A stretch of DNA of 64,000 bases from Lytechinus variegatus (taxonomy: Eukaryota; Echinodermata; Echinoidea; Temnopleuroida; Toxopneustidae): NCBI RefSeq assembly GCF_018143015.1, contig NC_054757.1, positions 1,742,001 through 1,806,000 on the forward strand, given 5' to 3'. The notes under the pieces were generated by a model. The model ran no database searches. It had not been told where the DNA came from and saw only the letters and a list, made by a program, of their open reading frames with translations. Made by a program: the position numbers and the translations under genes. This document shows positions 36,255 to 48,900 of this stretch, piece by piece (position 1 is the first letter of the stretch; each line of letters begins with the position of its first letter).

Positions 36255-39200
36255 TGTCTCCCTGGAGGTCGGTCTGGTCAAGGAGTTATCGGGTAAGAGC
36301 CTGATAACTCCTTGGTCTGGTTACGGACAGTTCCCCTACCCAATAATGTATATGACAGCAATAATGAACAGAATCTCATGTTTCCGACGAAAAACACAGA
36401 AAAAATTTCCGCTCGCTTCGCTCGCTCCATTTTATTATATCTTTTATTTCCGCACGTCGCCGACATGATCACGGTATCGCCATTAACAAGGCCATACATG
36501 ATTATCATGATGTATATGAATACAAGTGAACCAAGACAAAGACATACGTTTTCTTACAAAATATGTTTTACCAATATGAAAACCAAAATGACGGAAAACG
36601 CTAAAATGTCGGTTAGCTCGCTCCGCTCGCTCGTAATAATTTATGAAATTCCATAAGTATCTAGTCTCCTGTTCAAGGCCGTATTATGAGTGTTACGAAT
36701 AGAAGGACATGTAGCATCGACTAATACTTGATTTACTAACAAACTATTGACAAGAAATGTATGTTTTGACGGGAAAACGCGAAAATTTCGGCTCGCTCAC
36801 TCCGCTCGCTCGTAATCATTTATGAAATTTCTTAAGTTTCTAGTCTCTTGATCAAGGCCATATCATGAGACTTACGAGCAGAAGGACATGTATCATCAAC
36901 TAATATGTAATCATTACCAACAAGCTATTGAGAAGAATTGTATGTTTTGACGGAAAAACGCAAACATTTCGGCTCGCTTGCTCCGCTCGCTCGTAATTAT
37001 TCATGACATTTCTCAAGTTTCTAGTGTTCTGATCAAGGCCATATCCAGGCGCGTAGCCAGGGGGGGGGCGGTCGCCCCCCAAAAAAAAAGTCCCCAAAAA
37101 GAAAAAAAAGAAGGGAAAAAAGGAGAGGAGAAAAGGAAAAGGGAAGGAAGGAAAGGGAAGAAAGGTAGCTTTGTGTTTTTTCTATTTATTCTTTATTTTT
37201 TTCTCAAAAGAGAAACTCCTTCACTCTTCTTGCTTTAAATTCATATATGAATTTTGCTTCCGCGCTGCGCGCGGTTAGATGACAATATTGAAGTTCTCCA
37301 TTGTTCCCCCACCTTTTCTCTAACCCTGTTTTTCCACCTCAGCTATGTGCTTCTTGCCAGTTAAAGTTAAAATTGTATACATTAGGGCATGAATTTGAGT
37401 AAGGTTAGGCCGAAGTAAATGTATGAAGTTATCTTTTTTTTTTAATTGATCGCGCAACTTCTGGTCTGGTCGGCTCCGAGCGGGTAAAATCTTTATATCA
37501 GTTTCTGCCGTCACCTCCATAAAGTCAGCTTCTCCCGCTTTTCAGCTCATTACTATAAACAACCATAATTTGGGGGCAAACAGGTTCCTAATTTAAAAGA
37601 GGAAGGTATGGAATTCGTGTCGTATTAAATAAAAATTACAATATTTTTTTTTTATCAAATTGTATTAAACTTCATGTCATTTCCCTGTATACATTCATCT
37701 CCTGTCCTGTTTTGCGCCCTCAGTTTGAAATTTTGAATGACACTTAAGTTTCTTTATATTCAAAATGAAGCGCTTCAGGATAAGTCAAAAATATTAATCA
37801 TCCTTTATTATATAGATAGATAATTTCAATAAATCACAGAAGTTTCAACTTTATGCGCACTATTTTCCTTGTAATGAAGTTCAATAATCTTAGAAAATCA
37901 ATTGAATTAGAGACGATTGGGTATTAGAGATATCTACATTTGATGAAACGTCCGCCCTTTGAAATTTCAGAGTTTCATTGCTCATCGCGGGGAGGAATAT
38001 CTTCCTCTACCAATCTTCTCCTTTGTTTTGCGAGTTAAAAATATGCACTGATGCTAAATTGTTTGTAATCAAATCTGATCTTTCCAAAGAAAGTTTCAAT
38101 ATATCTTTGAGAATACCCTTTTCTCGGGATCCTTTTTATGGCAAGAAAAATTGATAAATCACTTTAGCTTCCGCGCTTCGCGCGGAGTTATTATCATTTT
38201 AATTTCCTCCATTGTATACCTCTTTTGTGCGTTTACAATCACTTTTGAAAACAAGGTTCAAAATCGCAATATAGTCAACCGAATTGGAGGTACTAGAGAC
38301 AAGAGAAACGGCTCCTTTTCATTTTAATTCATGAAACACTAAAAGCTTCGCGCTTCGCGCGGGAGGGGGAAACTCCCCCTCCCTGCACCCACCCCCTAGG
38401 GAGCGCGCTCTGTAAGTGTTGGCACGCTTCGCGTGCATTTACCGCCCCCTCCAAAATGAAATCCTGGCTACGCGGTTGGCCATATCATGAGTGCTACGAT
38501 CCGAAGGACATGTAGCATCGACTATGATACCAACAAACTATTGACAAAAAGGTTATGTTTTCAACGAAAAAAACGAGAACATTTCTGCTCGCTCGCGGGT
38601 CAAGACCGCACTGTTACATACCCATCCCCACTTAAATGTTATTGTCTTATTTGCAGCGCTGAAAAAAAATGAAAATCATCACCTCCCCCCCCCCCGCTCA
38701 TCACTTTTTAGAGACTGGGCGGGAGATTTTAAGAAAAATCAGCTCGAAACCCCCCCCCCCTTTCAAAAATCCTGCGTACGCGCCTGATTAGAATTATTGT
38801 ATTATTTTCATTGTGATCATAATCATGATAATCGGTACATTGTATGTTCTTCTTTGAATTCAGTGGAGGGCTTTCCAGTTGGAGAAGATCGGAAATCAAC
38901 CTTATTCGACGACACCATCAGTCGTATCTTCAATGAAACCAGGAACGAGGTAGGCCTATTCAATGGAATCATCGACTGGCAAGTAGCTTGTCGCGCATGT
39001 AAGCAGTTCATAATCGATGCCCGATTCGCAATGATCATCGAAAAAACTTCAGTAAGTAACTTCACTCTGCGTGTTAACAAAGACGGTGCCAGATTATTTT
39101 GATGGAGGGGGGGGGGTAACTAAATAAGTCGAACATCATACTTTTATCTATCGAATCTATGCTTAAATGAGAGTAACACGATATCCGTTTTATATACTAT

Positions 39201-40401
39201 TTGTCCTTCTCTCCTGTTATCCCTCTGTTTATCTTTTCTCCTTTTTCAACTTCTTAAAATCATATTTGGAGCTCGCTCCCTGCCCCCCTGAGTTGCCAAC
39301 CCTGATTGAAAAAAAAAATTGTCCGCATGTTGACTGACATAATGAAAATTTCGTTTGGTTATATGTGTTCAAGGGATGTAAGTTCAGCTCGATAATATCA
39401 GATTTCTCATGTTAAATATTCATGAAAGTTGGGTCCCTAATTAGGGTGCAGTCACCTTTCCACTACAGCGGCCATACGATGAGTCGAAAACAGCCGTTTT
39501 AACATTTTTTTGTACCAGCTACATATGTGGTTGAATAAAAATGAACAAAACGGCCGTTTCCGACTCGCCGTACGGCCGCCGTAGGAGAAATGTGACCGCA
39601 TCATTATTATTGATACACCCCGGCCTGATTGATACAGAAATGATATATTTTCTATATCATTGGTTTTTTTCTCATAGATATCTACTTTTTTCACTGATAA
39701 GTGCAATGATGTGTTCTCTGACAAGACTGATATTCATGATTGCAACTTGGTGATTGAGCAAAAGGTGGATAAGATCTATTCGGACATCTTAGACAGGCTG
39801 GTAAGTCAATACCTTCACCTAATTCTATTTCTTTCCTTTTTTTCTCCCCTAAATACTTGGACTGACCCCTATCGGATTCGATTCAAAACAGGTTCTGCTA
39901 TTACCAATTAGGTAAAGGGGTGTCACATCTGGAGGTACATTTAGAACGATGAGCAATAATAGTATTCACAATCGTCATTTTCATCTGACATTGGTATTTT
40001 TTAATTTCTCAAGAAAATACAAAAAAATAAAATAAATATTAAAATTACCCTCAAAAGAATTGTTATCTTTTTATTGTAATTTCGGGAAAAATATGTTAGT
40101 TTGCATTTTTCATTAAAACAAACGACGCCATTAATATCAAGATTGACGTGTACAAATTAAATCCACACTTTTAAATTCAAGAATGACGTACAAAAGGAAA
40201 TCCAGGAATTAAATTCACACTTTCTTGCATGATTGTCCTTTCACCATGTTCACATTTGTATTTTTCATTTCCGTTTCCCTTCCCTTATCTCTTTTCGTGC
40301 AGAATGCCCAGAAGATATGCCGGGACACGATTCATTTGTGTCCTGCAATGGATGGAGATGATGATATAGTCAATGACATACCCAACGACATAATGGAATA
40401 G
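34252..40401 (+). CDS. Gene B: secreted single-domain saposin-like protein (4 exons)
   Basis: Exons are 34252-34312, 38864-39051, 39678-39800 and 40303-40401 (phases 1, 0, 0), giving 156 aa ending at TAG. Exon 1 is a signal peptide (MARFTILFGVSTVLLLSLVL) in good start context. The saposin-B cysteines are CRAC in exon 2, DKC and HDC in exon 3, and ICRDTIHLC in exon 4. The tail is strongly acidic (DGDDDIVNDIPNDIME). It aligns with gene A along its whole length with the same intron sites (CRGCKQIIADVRFALLIE against CRACKQFIIDARFAMIIE), so the two are tandem paralogues. The expected action is lipid binding or membrane disturbance outside the cell or in the endolysosome. Intron 1 is 4.5 kb and filled with a SINE and nested hAT-like elements. 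No close AATAAA follows exon 4; the nearest good one is near 41790. Confidence 0.88.
34405..34830. repeat. Foldback repeat of TTAGACNAAATGG words
   Basis: The left half is made of CATTTGGTCTA, AATTTCGTCCA and CATTTAGTC words. The right half has the inverse words TTAGACCAAATGG, TAGACGAAATGG and GACTAAATGAAG. A 13-mer-like word thus repeats about 10 times per side with variable spacers. It lies just inside gene B intron 1. Confidence 0.75.
34831..35344. other. Gene B intron 1 stretch, nothing coding
   Basis: The part ending in GTTGAAAATGAAATAAATT near 35215 resembles the 3' tail of a non-LTR retroelement. Otherwise nothing is identifiable. Confidence 0.35.
35345..35705 (-). mobile_element. tRNA-derived SINE, full-length copy
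   Basis: Read on the minus strand: A-box-like GCCGTGGTGTAGTGGTTCTG, B-box region GAGGGTCGTGTGTGCGAATT, then CGTCCTTTGGCAAGG, GGGTACCCGATAGG, CCCCAGGGAGTGGAAATTG and AAAACGCTTTGAGCCG, ending in an AAT/AAC-type tail at 35355-35370. Relatives occur at 28050-28312, 50456-50648 and, head only, 56408-56478. Confidence 0.8.
36410..37040. repeat. About 180-bp tandem units with CGCTCGC palindromes
   Basis: Units repeat TTTCGGCTCGCTCACTCCGC, GTAATNATTYATGAAATT, TCAAGGCCATATCATGAG and AGAAGGACATGTATCATC. About 3.5 units lie left of the inner element, and the series resumes at 38479-38620 right of it. Confidence 0.75.
37046..38478. mobile_element. hAT-like element (1.4 kb), inner of the nested pair
   Basis: Starts CAGGCGCGTAGCCAGG and ends with CCTGGCTACGCGGTTG, whose last bases have drifted from the expected CGCGCCTG. 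It is flanked by a perfect 8-bp duplication GCCATATC (37038-37045 and 38479-38486). The tandem unit of the outer element is interrupted exactly here, which confirms the insertion. No transposase is visible. It contains CGCGCTGCGCGCGG, GCGCTTCGCGCGG and GCGCTTCGCGCGGG words. Confidence 0.85.
39448..39600. mobile_element. MITE, CTCAGTCACATTT..CGGCCGTACGGCG family, copy 4 (gene B intron 2)
   Basis: GCAGTCACCTTTCCACTAC at the left and GTAGGAGAAATGTGACCGC at the right. Arms contain CGACTCGCCGTACGGCCGCC against the more diverged GCGGCCATACGATGAGTCG. Confidence 0.85.
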
Positions 40402-40485
40402 AATCGTTGATCAATTATAATTGCAAGTGACTTTGCCAACACATCCGGTTATGCAGGATGTATGCGTCTAATTTATGTACACACA

Positions 40486-40722
40486 CTGTAAAAACTGTGG
40501 TGTTAAAACTGACACCAATTGGTGTTAATAGAGGACCACACCCTGAGGTGTTAAAATTACACCCTAGAGATTGAACATAACACCAAAGAGTGTAAATGTA
40601 ACAACCATAGGTGTTGTAATAACACCTATAGGTGTAAAACTAACACCACCAATTTAACACCGGTGTAAAATAACTGGTGTGGTCCTCTATGTACACCGGT
40701 TAACACCACAGTTTTTGCTGTG
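40486..40722. mobile_element. MITE, CACTGTAAAAACTGTGGTGTTAA family, copy 1
   Basis: Ends CACTGTAAAAACTGTGGTG and CACCACAGTTTTTGCTGTG are inverted. The interior repeats GGTGTTA and TAACACC many times. A diverged sister is at 60388-60622. It lies directly after gene B. Confidence 0.8.
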
Positions 40723-40841
40723 AAGGGTCTGCTGCATTTTATATATTACAAAATAGTGACGTGGATAGCTAATCCAATGATTGGCCGAAGCTTATCACGT
40801 GACCAGTCAGATAACATTTACTAATGACTGATACTAATGAC

Positions 40842-40975
40842 CAGGGTCCGGTAACACAAAGGTTTGCGATTAATCGTGCGCTTGATTTTTATGATTGATT
40901 GTACATTGTGGTCAATGGAATCAATCGTAGAAAATTGTTCTACGATCATTGCTAAGCTTTGTGTTACGGGCCCCA
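40842..40975. mobile_element. MITE, GGGYCC..TAACACAAAG family, copy 2
   Basis: AGGGTCCGGTAACACAAAGG on the left and CTTTGTGTTACGGGCCCC on the right, with an inner ATCGTAGAAAATTGTTCTAC hairpin. Confidence 0.75.
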
Positions 40976-41389
40976 GATCTGGTTTCGGGAGATTATAATT
41001 TATCAATAAGAATCCGCATCACTATATAATCTTATAAATCATACAATCACATCATTTTTTTAGCCGGGATTAGAATAATTACAAACACTTTTTACCTTTT
41101 AAACAGGACAAAGGCGCTTTATAATTCTTTTAATAGTATCTCCTGCTGTTAGAAATTATTAGTTTTCTTCGATAAGGTATACCATTGATGACAAATTTAA
41201 TAGCAATTGGTTCTACCATGGTAGTTTTTATTCATAATCATTCATTTATCAAGTATATGAAAGTTGCAATTGAAACTTAACCCTAACTAGACAGACGCCC
41301 TCCCTCAACATTTGAAATGCTTGGAATGGAATCCTCCTAGGTTTCAAAACATTATCTATGCAATTTTGTACATGCGCGCCAATTTTCAG

Positions 41390-41703
41390 GACGATCGCAC
41401 GGTCAATGGCCAAGATCAGACACTCCTCGGCTTAATAAGCTATCGGAAAACCTCGGCCAACTTAGGATTAAAATTACAAGAAATGGTAAGTCTTGTGACT
41501 CCTTCCATTTTAGTTTTTGTTAGGGTCGTGTGTTTTTGTAAGTCACATTTTTCATACCTGGCGTTGCTGTCAGGCCTATATTCATATCAAACAAGTTCGA
41601 TGGGGGGGGGGGGTGCGCCTAAAGTTGTGCCTAACAAAATATTTGTATCTATGTGATGATTATGATGATTGCATATCCCTTGCAGAATGAGTTATCAAAG
41701 TAA
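41390..41703 (+). other. Possible extra 3' exons downstream of gene B
   Basis: A 96-base open segment (41390-41485, DDRTVNGQDQTLLG...LKLQEM) has a TTTTCAG acceptor and a GTAAGT donor, both phase 0. A second segment (41686-41703, NELSK then TAA) follows a CCTTGCAG acceptor, and AATAAA lies near 41790. Gene B exon 3 also ends in phase 0, so these could be alternative terminal exons of gene B or the end of an unseen gene. No cysteines or known motif are present. Confidence 0.25.
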
Positions 41704-41799
41704 CAACAAAAACCAAAATGCTGAGAAAAACAACGACCAAAAAAAAACCACGAAAAAGATCAGGTTTATTTACAATATTAGTATTTTTATTTTGTAAAT

Positions 41800-42860
41800 A
41801 AACAATATACATGCATATAGGTAGAAATATATAAGTATACAGATTGAATCACAAGGAAAAGAAAAAATGCATGACGATCGATTAGCAAAGCATCCTCTGT
41901 TTTTTTTCTTATACATTCTCACCTTGTCTTTACATGAAAGAAGGTAGATCTTTTAAAAACAGTGCAAGTCTCCATACAGTATCATTTATCGTAAAAGTGA
42001 GAGGGAATGTCATTTTCGTTGCCATTTATCCAAAGCGGCACTAAAAACTCATGGGGTACATTACCATTATTTCTAAATCCTTGAATATATCTCTCAAAAT
42101 CATGTTTTACAAAAGGAGTGGCTAAAATGATACGGGCATTTGGGAAATTGTGCCGTATAGTTTTTAGCCCAATTGTTTGAAGATTAGCTTTATCATAGCT
42201 TTATGATATATTTGTTTTATTCAAAAGAGTCCATCTGATTATTTAAGGAATATGGAATAGAATATAGTCATATAATAAGGTTCAGAATTTGGGTTAGAAT
42301 AAACATGGGATTTAAATGAATAACTTGGCTTGTGATAGAATTAGACCTTTGGAAATCAGTATATCTAAATCATCCAAGTTTGAAATATGCAATTTCATCT
42401 GAAAGCCGATATTTCATCAAATACATGAAGGCATTTTCGTCTCCAATTTTTTTTTGCCTAATAATTTACTATTTTAATATGGCAATCACCAGTAAACATT
42501 ACATTCCGTTAATCGTTTTATATCATGTTTATGTATTTTATTGAGTGTTCATATACAATTAAAATGGAAACAAAATACAGAAATTATTTTTTATTCTTGA
42601 TTGTTTGCGTATGTCTGAGCAAAAGCGGAGAATATATATATTTTCAAGAACTGCACAGTATCACTTTGGGCAAATACTGAAAACAGAAAATACCAATAAC
42701 AAATATTAAAAATACATATCACATGGGCCTACTGTTATCAACGTTACTGTTTGAGAAAAGAATATGTACGTTTATTCGACTATTTGTACTTCAGTTGTGT
42801 CGAAAGATGGCGATAGCCATTTAAAACTTTTAACCAAATTAAAGTTGAATTTAGATGGGT
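41800..42860. other. Intergenic stretch between convergent genes B and C
   Basis: AT-rich with no supported gene. The 3' UTR of gene C probably ends near 42860, since AATAAA on the minus strand is at about 42878-42883. Confidence 0.4.
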
Positions 42861-42967
42861 CAGACGATGGACGAAGATTTATTCAAACTGGACTGTTATG
42901 TAGGCATTTCTTGGGTTTATAGAATGAAATGATCGCCGTTGGGGATGCTTGCTGCCTTTCTCACAGT

Positions 42968-45900
42968 CTATGGAAGTTTCTCAGGCTTTTCGAGGCAGTA
43001 ACCGAGACCCTGGCAGGCAACCGTCGGGTCTCCCAAGGTTGGATCGCTTCCATCTTGTCGCACAGGACGCAACTCTCTCTGGCACTGTAGGGGGGGGGGG
43101 GTAGAGAAAATGTGACATGTTAAACAAAATACCAACGTATTAAAAATTAGTAAAAGAAACGAAAACAAAAAGAAAGAAATTAAAGAAAGAACAAAGAAAA
43201 GAAAGAAAGAAAAAAAGAAAAAAGAGAAAGAAAGAAAGAAAGAAAGAAAAAAGAGAAAGAAAGAAAGAAAAAAAGAGAAAGAAAGAAAAAGCGAAAGAAA
43301 GGAAAGAAAGAAAAAGCGAAAGAAAGAAAGAACGAAAGAAAGAACGAAAGAAAGAACGAAAGAAAGAAAGAACGAAACAAAGAACGAAAGAAAGAAAGAA
43401 AGAAAGAAAGAAGAGAAAGAAGGAAGGTATGAAAGGGAAGGGAAATATGTAATTGGGGTGGAGTTTGATTAGAAAGTAAAATAATTCTTTAAAGCGAGAT
43501 TGAGAAGATGTATATCAATCTTCTTGACCTATTCATCATTTCATAATCTGAATGTGACCGGGAGTGGCGATCTCTTTTTTTTTTTGGGGGGGGGGCTGGA
43601 ACGTTTTCCCTAAAAAAATGGGTTTGTAAGCGATGGAGCGTATCGTCTGAGAGTAAAAAAAAATGTTTATTTTGAAGAATTATCATCATTTCCATCCCTA
43701 ACACTGGTAGTTGCAGATAATTGGATATAAAACTGTGTTAGGGCCATTTAAAAAAGTCATATGATTATAGTACTTGCTAATTGGCAATTATCATGGAAAC
43801 AAGGGGTTTTGATTGGCTTCCGAGCCATGTTACCATGGTAATTACCAATATGGCTTCCAAAGTTACCAAAACATTAAGTGTTCTATGACACCGTGCCATA
43901 AAACGGTGAAACCAGATTTAGGAGTTTGTCATGCCCTGGGACAATGATCCAGAATTATGGCATTGTTACTTTTCCCCTTAATTTTTTTTGGTTCAAAATG
44001 GATACCTACCATAGTTCGTAGATTGCCAGGGAGAAGACGACACATATGCTGGAGACCAGATGATTCATGGGACTGCAGGGAAAAAATCAAATATAACATT
44101 AAAAAAAATAGAACCTACGGCATTAAAAACCCGGGATTTTGTTCTGCAACCAGAGATAAACTAATATTTTACTTTCAACGATACCTGTTTTGGCAACACT
44201 GGTCATACATCATATTGTGCCATTGTGGAACCCAAGTTAGCTACTGTTAGCAGACCCATTATGAACCTTGAATTGTAATCATTTACATGTTTTTTGTCTC
44301 TTTCTTTAATGTACACTCTTTTCTTTATTGTACTCTCTATATGCCAACATTAATACACTGGCATTTCTTTTGTGTTAGTTTCATTTTATCGTCCTCCTAC
44401 AAATTAAGACTTCATACTTTTTTGGATCCTGCAGACCTAACAAGCTTTGCTTTTTAATGCAGGTTCCCTCATATTTCACCATATTTTAATTGTCTCTGAT
44501 TTTAAATTGCTGCATTATTTAATTTAGATGAATGCTGCCATGTCTTATTTTTTATACGATGTCATTTCTTCGAATGTTATATTGCTTTTGTATTGTGTTC
44601 ATAATTATGTGAAATATGTAAAATATAGTTAATATCAAGTCAATATCAAAGATCTTAAGTCATTCTCAAATTAGAATACTTTGATATCAAAAAGTTAATC
44701 TTTAGAATAAAAAATAATCCAACATTAGGCTGGTCATTACTCACAACCTGTCTGGGTTTAATTTGATTCTTTGAAATTTAGAGAATACTCTTTATATAAT
44801 AAAATGTTATAAATTAGATACATGAAAACAAAAAAAATATCTTACCATTTGGATATCAAGTATGTTAGACATAGCAGTCATGCCTCTCTTACATAACTGG
44901 CATTTCCACGTCACCTGATAGAGAAAGGAAATGTAGAATAATAAATGTTTAATCGCAATTACTTTAAGTCTCTTGACTTTTGGTAAACCGATGCTGTTAT
45001 GATGCGGAGGTCAATAAAACGTGATGTAAGGTGTGCAAGAACTACGTTTTAAAAAAAAATATAAATAAATTATTTTCTCGGGTTGAACATTTCAGGGTAT
45101 AATCTTGCTTGTAATATTCTGATAGGCACATACAGTACTTTTCAGATAACGATAGAGAAACAGTTATGGGAGTATGAATTTACAAAATATTTCTGCTAAA
45201 TATACTACACATGTATTAAAAAGAAGAAAATGCACGTTTAAAGAAATCAAATTCAATTATTTAGGAAGATTGAGCCACTGGTAGTCATTTAAATTAATCT
45301 CTTATTCAAATCCCCAATCAAGGAAACTACCCATAATTCTACAATAAATAAATAAAGGAATAAAAAGGAATGAATAAACAAGAAACGATAAATAAAAAGA
45401 TAAACAAATCAATAAAAAACAAATTGATGAAATATTCCTCTTACATTTGTCATAGCACTTCCGATGCACCTCGCCATGTCTTCACTCATAGGCTCTGGCT
45501 CAGCTAAAAATAAAATGAAATGATATCATTACGATAAATACCTATTTTTGGTAAATATTGGCAAATTCTTTACAATGTTTGGTCATCTCTCTTTTCACCA
45601 TGCAAGAGGATAATGACATACGAAAAAATCTGTTCAGCAAGTATAGTTGTGTGTTTTTTAGATCCACATTATTAACAACATTACAGGAAATCACAACAAA
45701 ATTAAAATTTTTGTGAATTTCAAAAGAGTTTCTCTATCTGAAATCTGCAATTTCTCTCTTGTAAATTGTCAAATCTTATTGATACCTGGTTTGTATTGTG
45801 TCTTAATATGCCCTGTGTTGTTTTGACAATATTATTTCTATGCCTTGTTGTTAAAGTTATGGGAAATGCACTTATGCTCTCGGCTTTATTGATTTTAGTT

Positions 45901-48900
45901 ACCTATTTTACTTTCATTCTTACCTCTGTTTATAATTTTTTTTTTATTTGTATAATGCACTTTTTAAATGTAAGAATAAGTAAAATGCATATGATTGGAT
46001 CGTACATAACTAAGTGATCTTTAAGCAATATTAGGCCTACTATTTTCCTCCAAGACCGAAGGTCGATGGGAAATACTTAAATAATCTCAAAATGATTTAG
46101 TGGTAACAGTTTTACTACTGCCCGCATGAAAGAGCAGTCAATATTTATTTTATACTCTCACTGGTCTTTGAGCAGGGCGATAGTGAAAATTATTGCTCTG
46201 CTAAAATCGTGCCGATCGGTATTTAATATTGAAGAATTAACAATGCTTACCTGTGAATTCCAGGGGTGTAGCTGCCCTCTTCTTACGGAGGAATCCGCCC
46301 ATTCCTCCCATGCCGCCCATACCTCCCATTCCACCCATTCCGTTCATACCACTCATACCGTTCATACCTGAAATGAAATATATAATATCACCAAAATTAA
46401 ATGACAAGGATGACATTGATGAGAAAGTCAAGTTACGATATTACATTATTACATCTCATTTTTTACCAATACAGTTAATGCCATGAAGAAACGAATTCAA
46501 GCCATTTTTTACGAGGCCGCCATAATTTTCAAGCTTAAATGCTTACGATGGCGGTCTCCTGCATTCTTTTAAATTATATTTTCTTTCAAATAATAATGCA
46601 TTTTGTTGCTTTCATTGCTTAAAATTATTATGACTATTGTATTGTTGTTTTGTAAAATGTGTATTACCTTGTATAATTTATGTTCTGCTGCATATTCATC
46701 ATGAATGCAGAAATAAAATATAAGAAAATAAAAATCAAATTACAGTGAATATTGAGTAGAAGAAATAACCAGTTGTCTCACGATGTATAACATAACGTAC
46801 GACCGGTGTAGCGGAAGATCTGGTTCCATCGGCGGATACGGTATCAGCCGGCGGGTATCGTTCTTTACTCGGAACCATGTCTGCCCGGTTGCTGCGGTTT
46901 GATTTTCGTATTATACATTTTCCTATTAATATAGATGAATAAAAATGGTAGGTCCTGTCTAATTTCGAAGGAAATGGGTAACATGTGCATGCAGATAAAA
47001 AAAAAACGAGAGCAAGAACGAGATCTGCCGAAGAGAAATTAGTTCTGAATCCGCCGGATTTGGAACACGATTCGCCGGCAGATAGAGTTCCTCGAACCGT
47101 ATCTGCCTATAGTACCGCATCCGCCGCTACACTGGGCCTTGGAAATAATTTTCAGAATACATCTTATTATAGCAGGACTTACCGGGGAATTGTGGTTGTG
47201 GCTTCTTTCCGGTCAAGAAAGTTTTGAGGCCAGGGATGTTGATTCCAAAACGCTCTGTAAAAGAACAAAAAAGGAAGAAATAAAATCTAAGCTGCAGAAA
47301 TCTCTGTTATTTTAAAATGTTTCAATATATATTTTTGTAGACTGTTAAAAATGTTTCTCATGATATAAATCAAATTCATAATAGATTTGGTAGCTAAAAA
47401 ATATGTTTAATTAAAAGGTCTGAAAGAAATGTCTCGAAAAAGATGGGGATCATTAGAAAGTTTGTAATCATGATAATAAAACTGTAACACTGAGTTGTAA
47501 ATATAACTGTTTTGTGAAAAATAAGCAAAACTTTCAAATATAATTAACTTTCGTATTTTACATCCGATTTGATGATCTTTTTTAGCGTTATTCGAATTTG
47601 AATTTAGTCTATTAAATCAACCTTTTCTTGGATGGGCTTGACCTATAAAGTGAATTGAAAATAAACTTACTAAGGATGCTATCGAGCATGGCTGGTACGT
47701 TAAACCACGATGGTTTCTCTTGGGGTTGCTGGGGAAACGGCATGTATGGATTGAAATTATTCATCTGCCTCTTCCTCCTAAAATTCTCACCGCTGTCGAA
47801 GTCTAAACAAAACATTGACCGTTCATTGGTGTTAATAAAATTAATTCCAATTACGAATTTGTTAACTATTTTTTTCTTGTTATTCTCACACAAGGTTCCT
47901 TTATTGAAAGTCAACAGAATAACATGTCTACTTAGTAAATATTGAATGATCAACACAGTTTAAGTCATAAAATCTTTACATATACAGTAATCAATGAAAT
48001 TGTCATTATTTATGAAGTAAACATAATTTCTTAGCGTAACATAATATCGTAACAATATAAATTACATTGATTCTTCTTCTTCTACTTCTTCAATCATGCC
48101 AATATCATCATCTCAACCACAATAACCATGCTCTATGAATTTTTATTATTTTTTTTTACAAATGGCTTGATTTATACTAGGCGAGGCCTCTAACGCTTGA
48201 AAGATTTCACCCTATGACTGAGTGAATTGATAAAGCTACTTCAAAGTGAATTCGGAGTATAATCGAGTGTTTTTCATTATTTCCACTGGGGTTGATTAGT
48301 CTAGTAATCAAGAAAAAATATTCTAATGTCAGCTGTTTTCAATTCCGTTTCTAAATCTTTTTTAAATTCAAATATTATCAATGTAACGCTCTTTGCATGT
48401 TAAACATTTTAAAGATTAAAAATGGCCCAAACCTTCAAGTTTCGGTAACATGAAAAAAGTTGATCCGTTATTAATGATAATAGATATAAAATTTCGTTCA
48501 TTCGAAACGAATTTATATGAATATGGAAGACAAAATACATAAAAATTGATTTGATAAAAAAGTTATTACTCACCTCTTGTGTCTCTCTTCTTACGTCCGA
48601 ATCCCTGCATGCCTCCCATATTACCTCTTTGCATGCCCATCATAGCTAAACAAGAAAGAAAATAATCAAAATAATTGCAAAAATACAGTGTGCATGTTAC
48701 CTTCTACTGACTGTTAACATTTTCATTTCATTTATTTCCATATACACAGTTAGGATCCTTAAAATAAAAGAAGTTCCTGCAGCAGAGACTCGAGAACACC
48801 TGTAATCTTACCAGATTGCGTAATCTTACAGGAAAATGGTATTTGGTGTATGGAACCTTACAACTTTCCTTTAATAAAACACCCTTTTCCCTTTTTAAAC

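Larger units (their letters stand above)
36146..38786. mobile_element. hAT-like element (2.6 kb), non-autonomous, outer of a nested pair
   Basis: The left end CAGGCGCGTACGCAAGG and the right end CCTGCGTACGCGCCTG are inverted repeats. The element is flanked by a perfect 8-bp duplication ATTAGAAT (36138-36145 and 38787-38794). An 8-bp target and a CAGG start fit the hAT superfamily. No transposase frame is visible. The interior has a 50-base T run (from about 36204), roughly 180-bp tandem units (36410-37040) and another inserted element (37046-38478). It ends only 78 bp before exon 2 of gene B. Confidence 0.85.
42968..45503 (-). other. Gene C: saposin domain 3 (exons 16-19)
   Basis: Cysteines are readable as KCQLC (exon 17), MCRLL (exon 18), a Cys opening exon 19, and ACQGLGYC near the end, with an extra Cys (ARCIG) in exon 16. 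The domain is cut by phase-0 introns, but one falls between the third and fourth cysteines, unlike domains 1 and 2. The stop is TAG at 42968-42970. Confidence 0.75.

Noticed and set aside
43180-43380. Minus-strand open frame rich in Phe, Ser and Leu
   Set aside because: It is the translation of a GAAA microsatellite.
45766-46017. Hydrophobic 83-codon frame resembling a membrane protein
   Set aside because: It lies inside a gene C intron, is T-rich, has no splice or start evidence, and hydrophobicity follows from T-rich codons.
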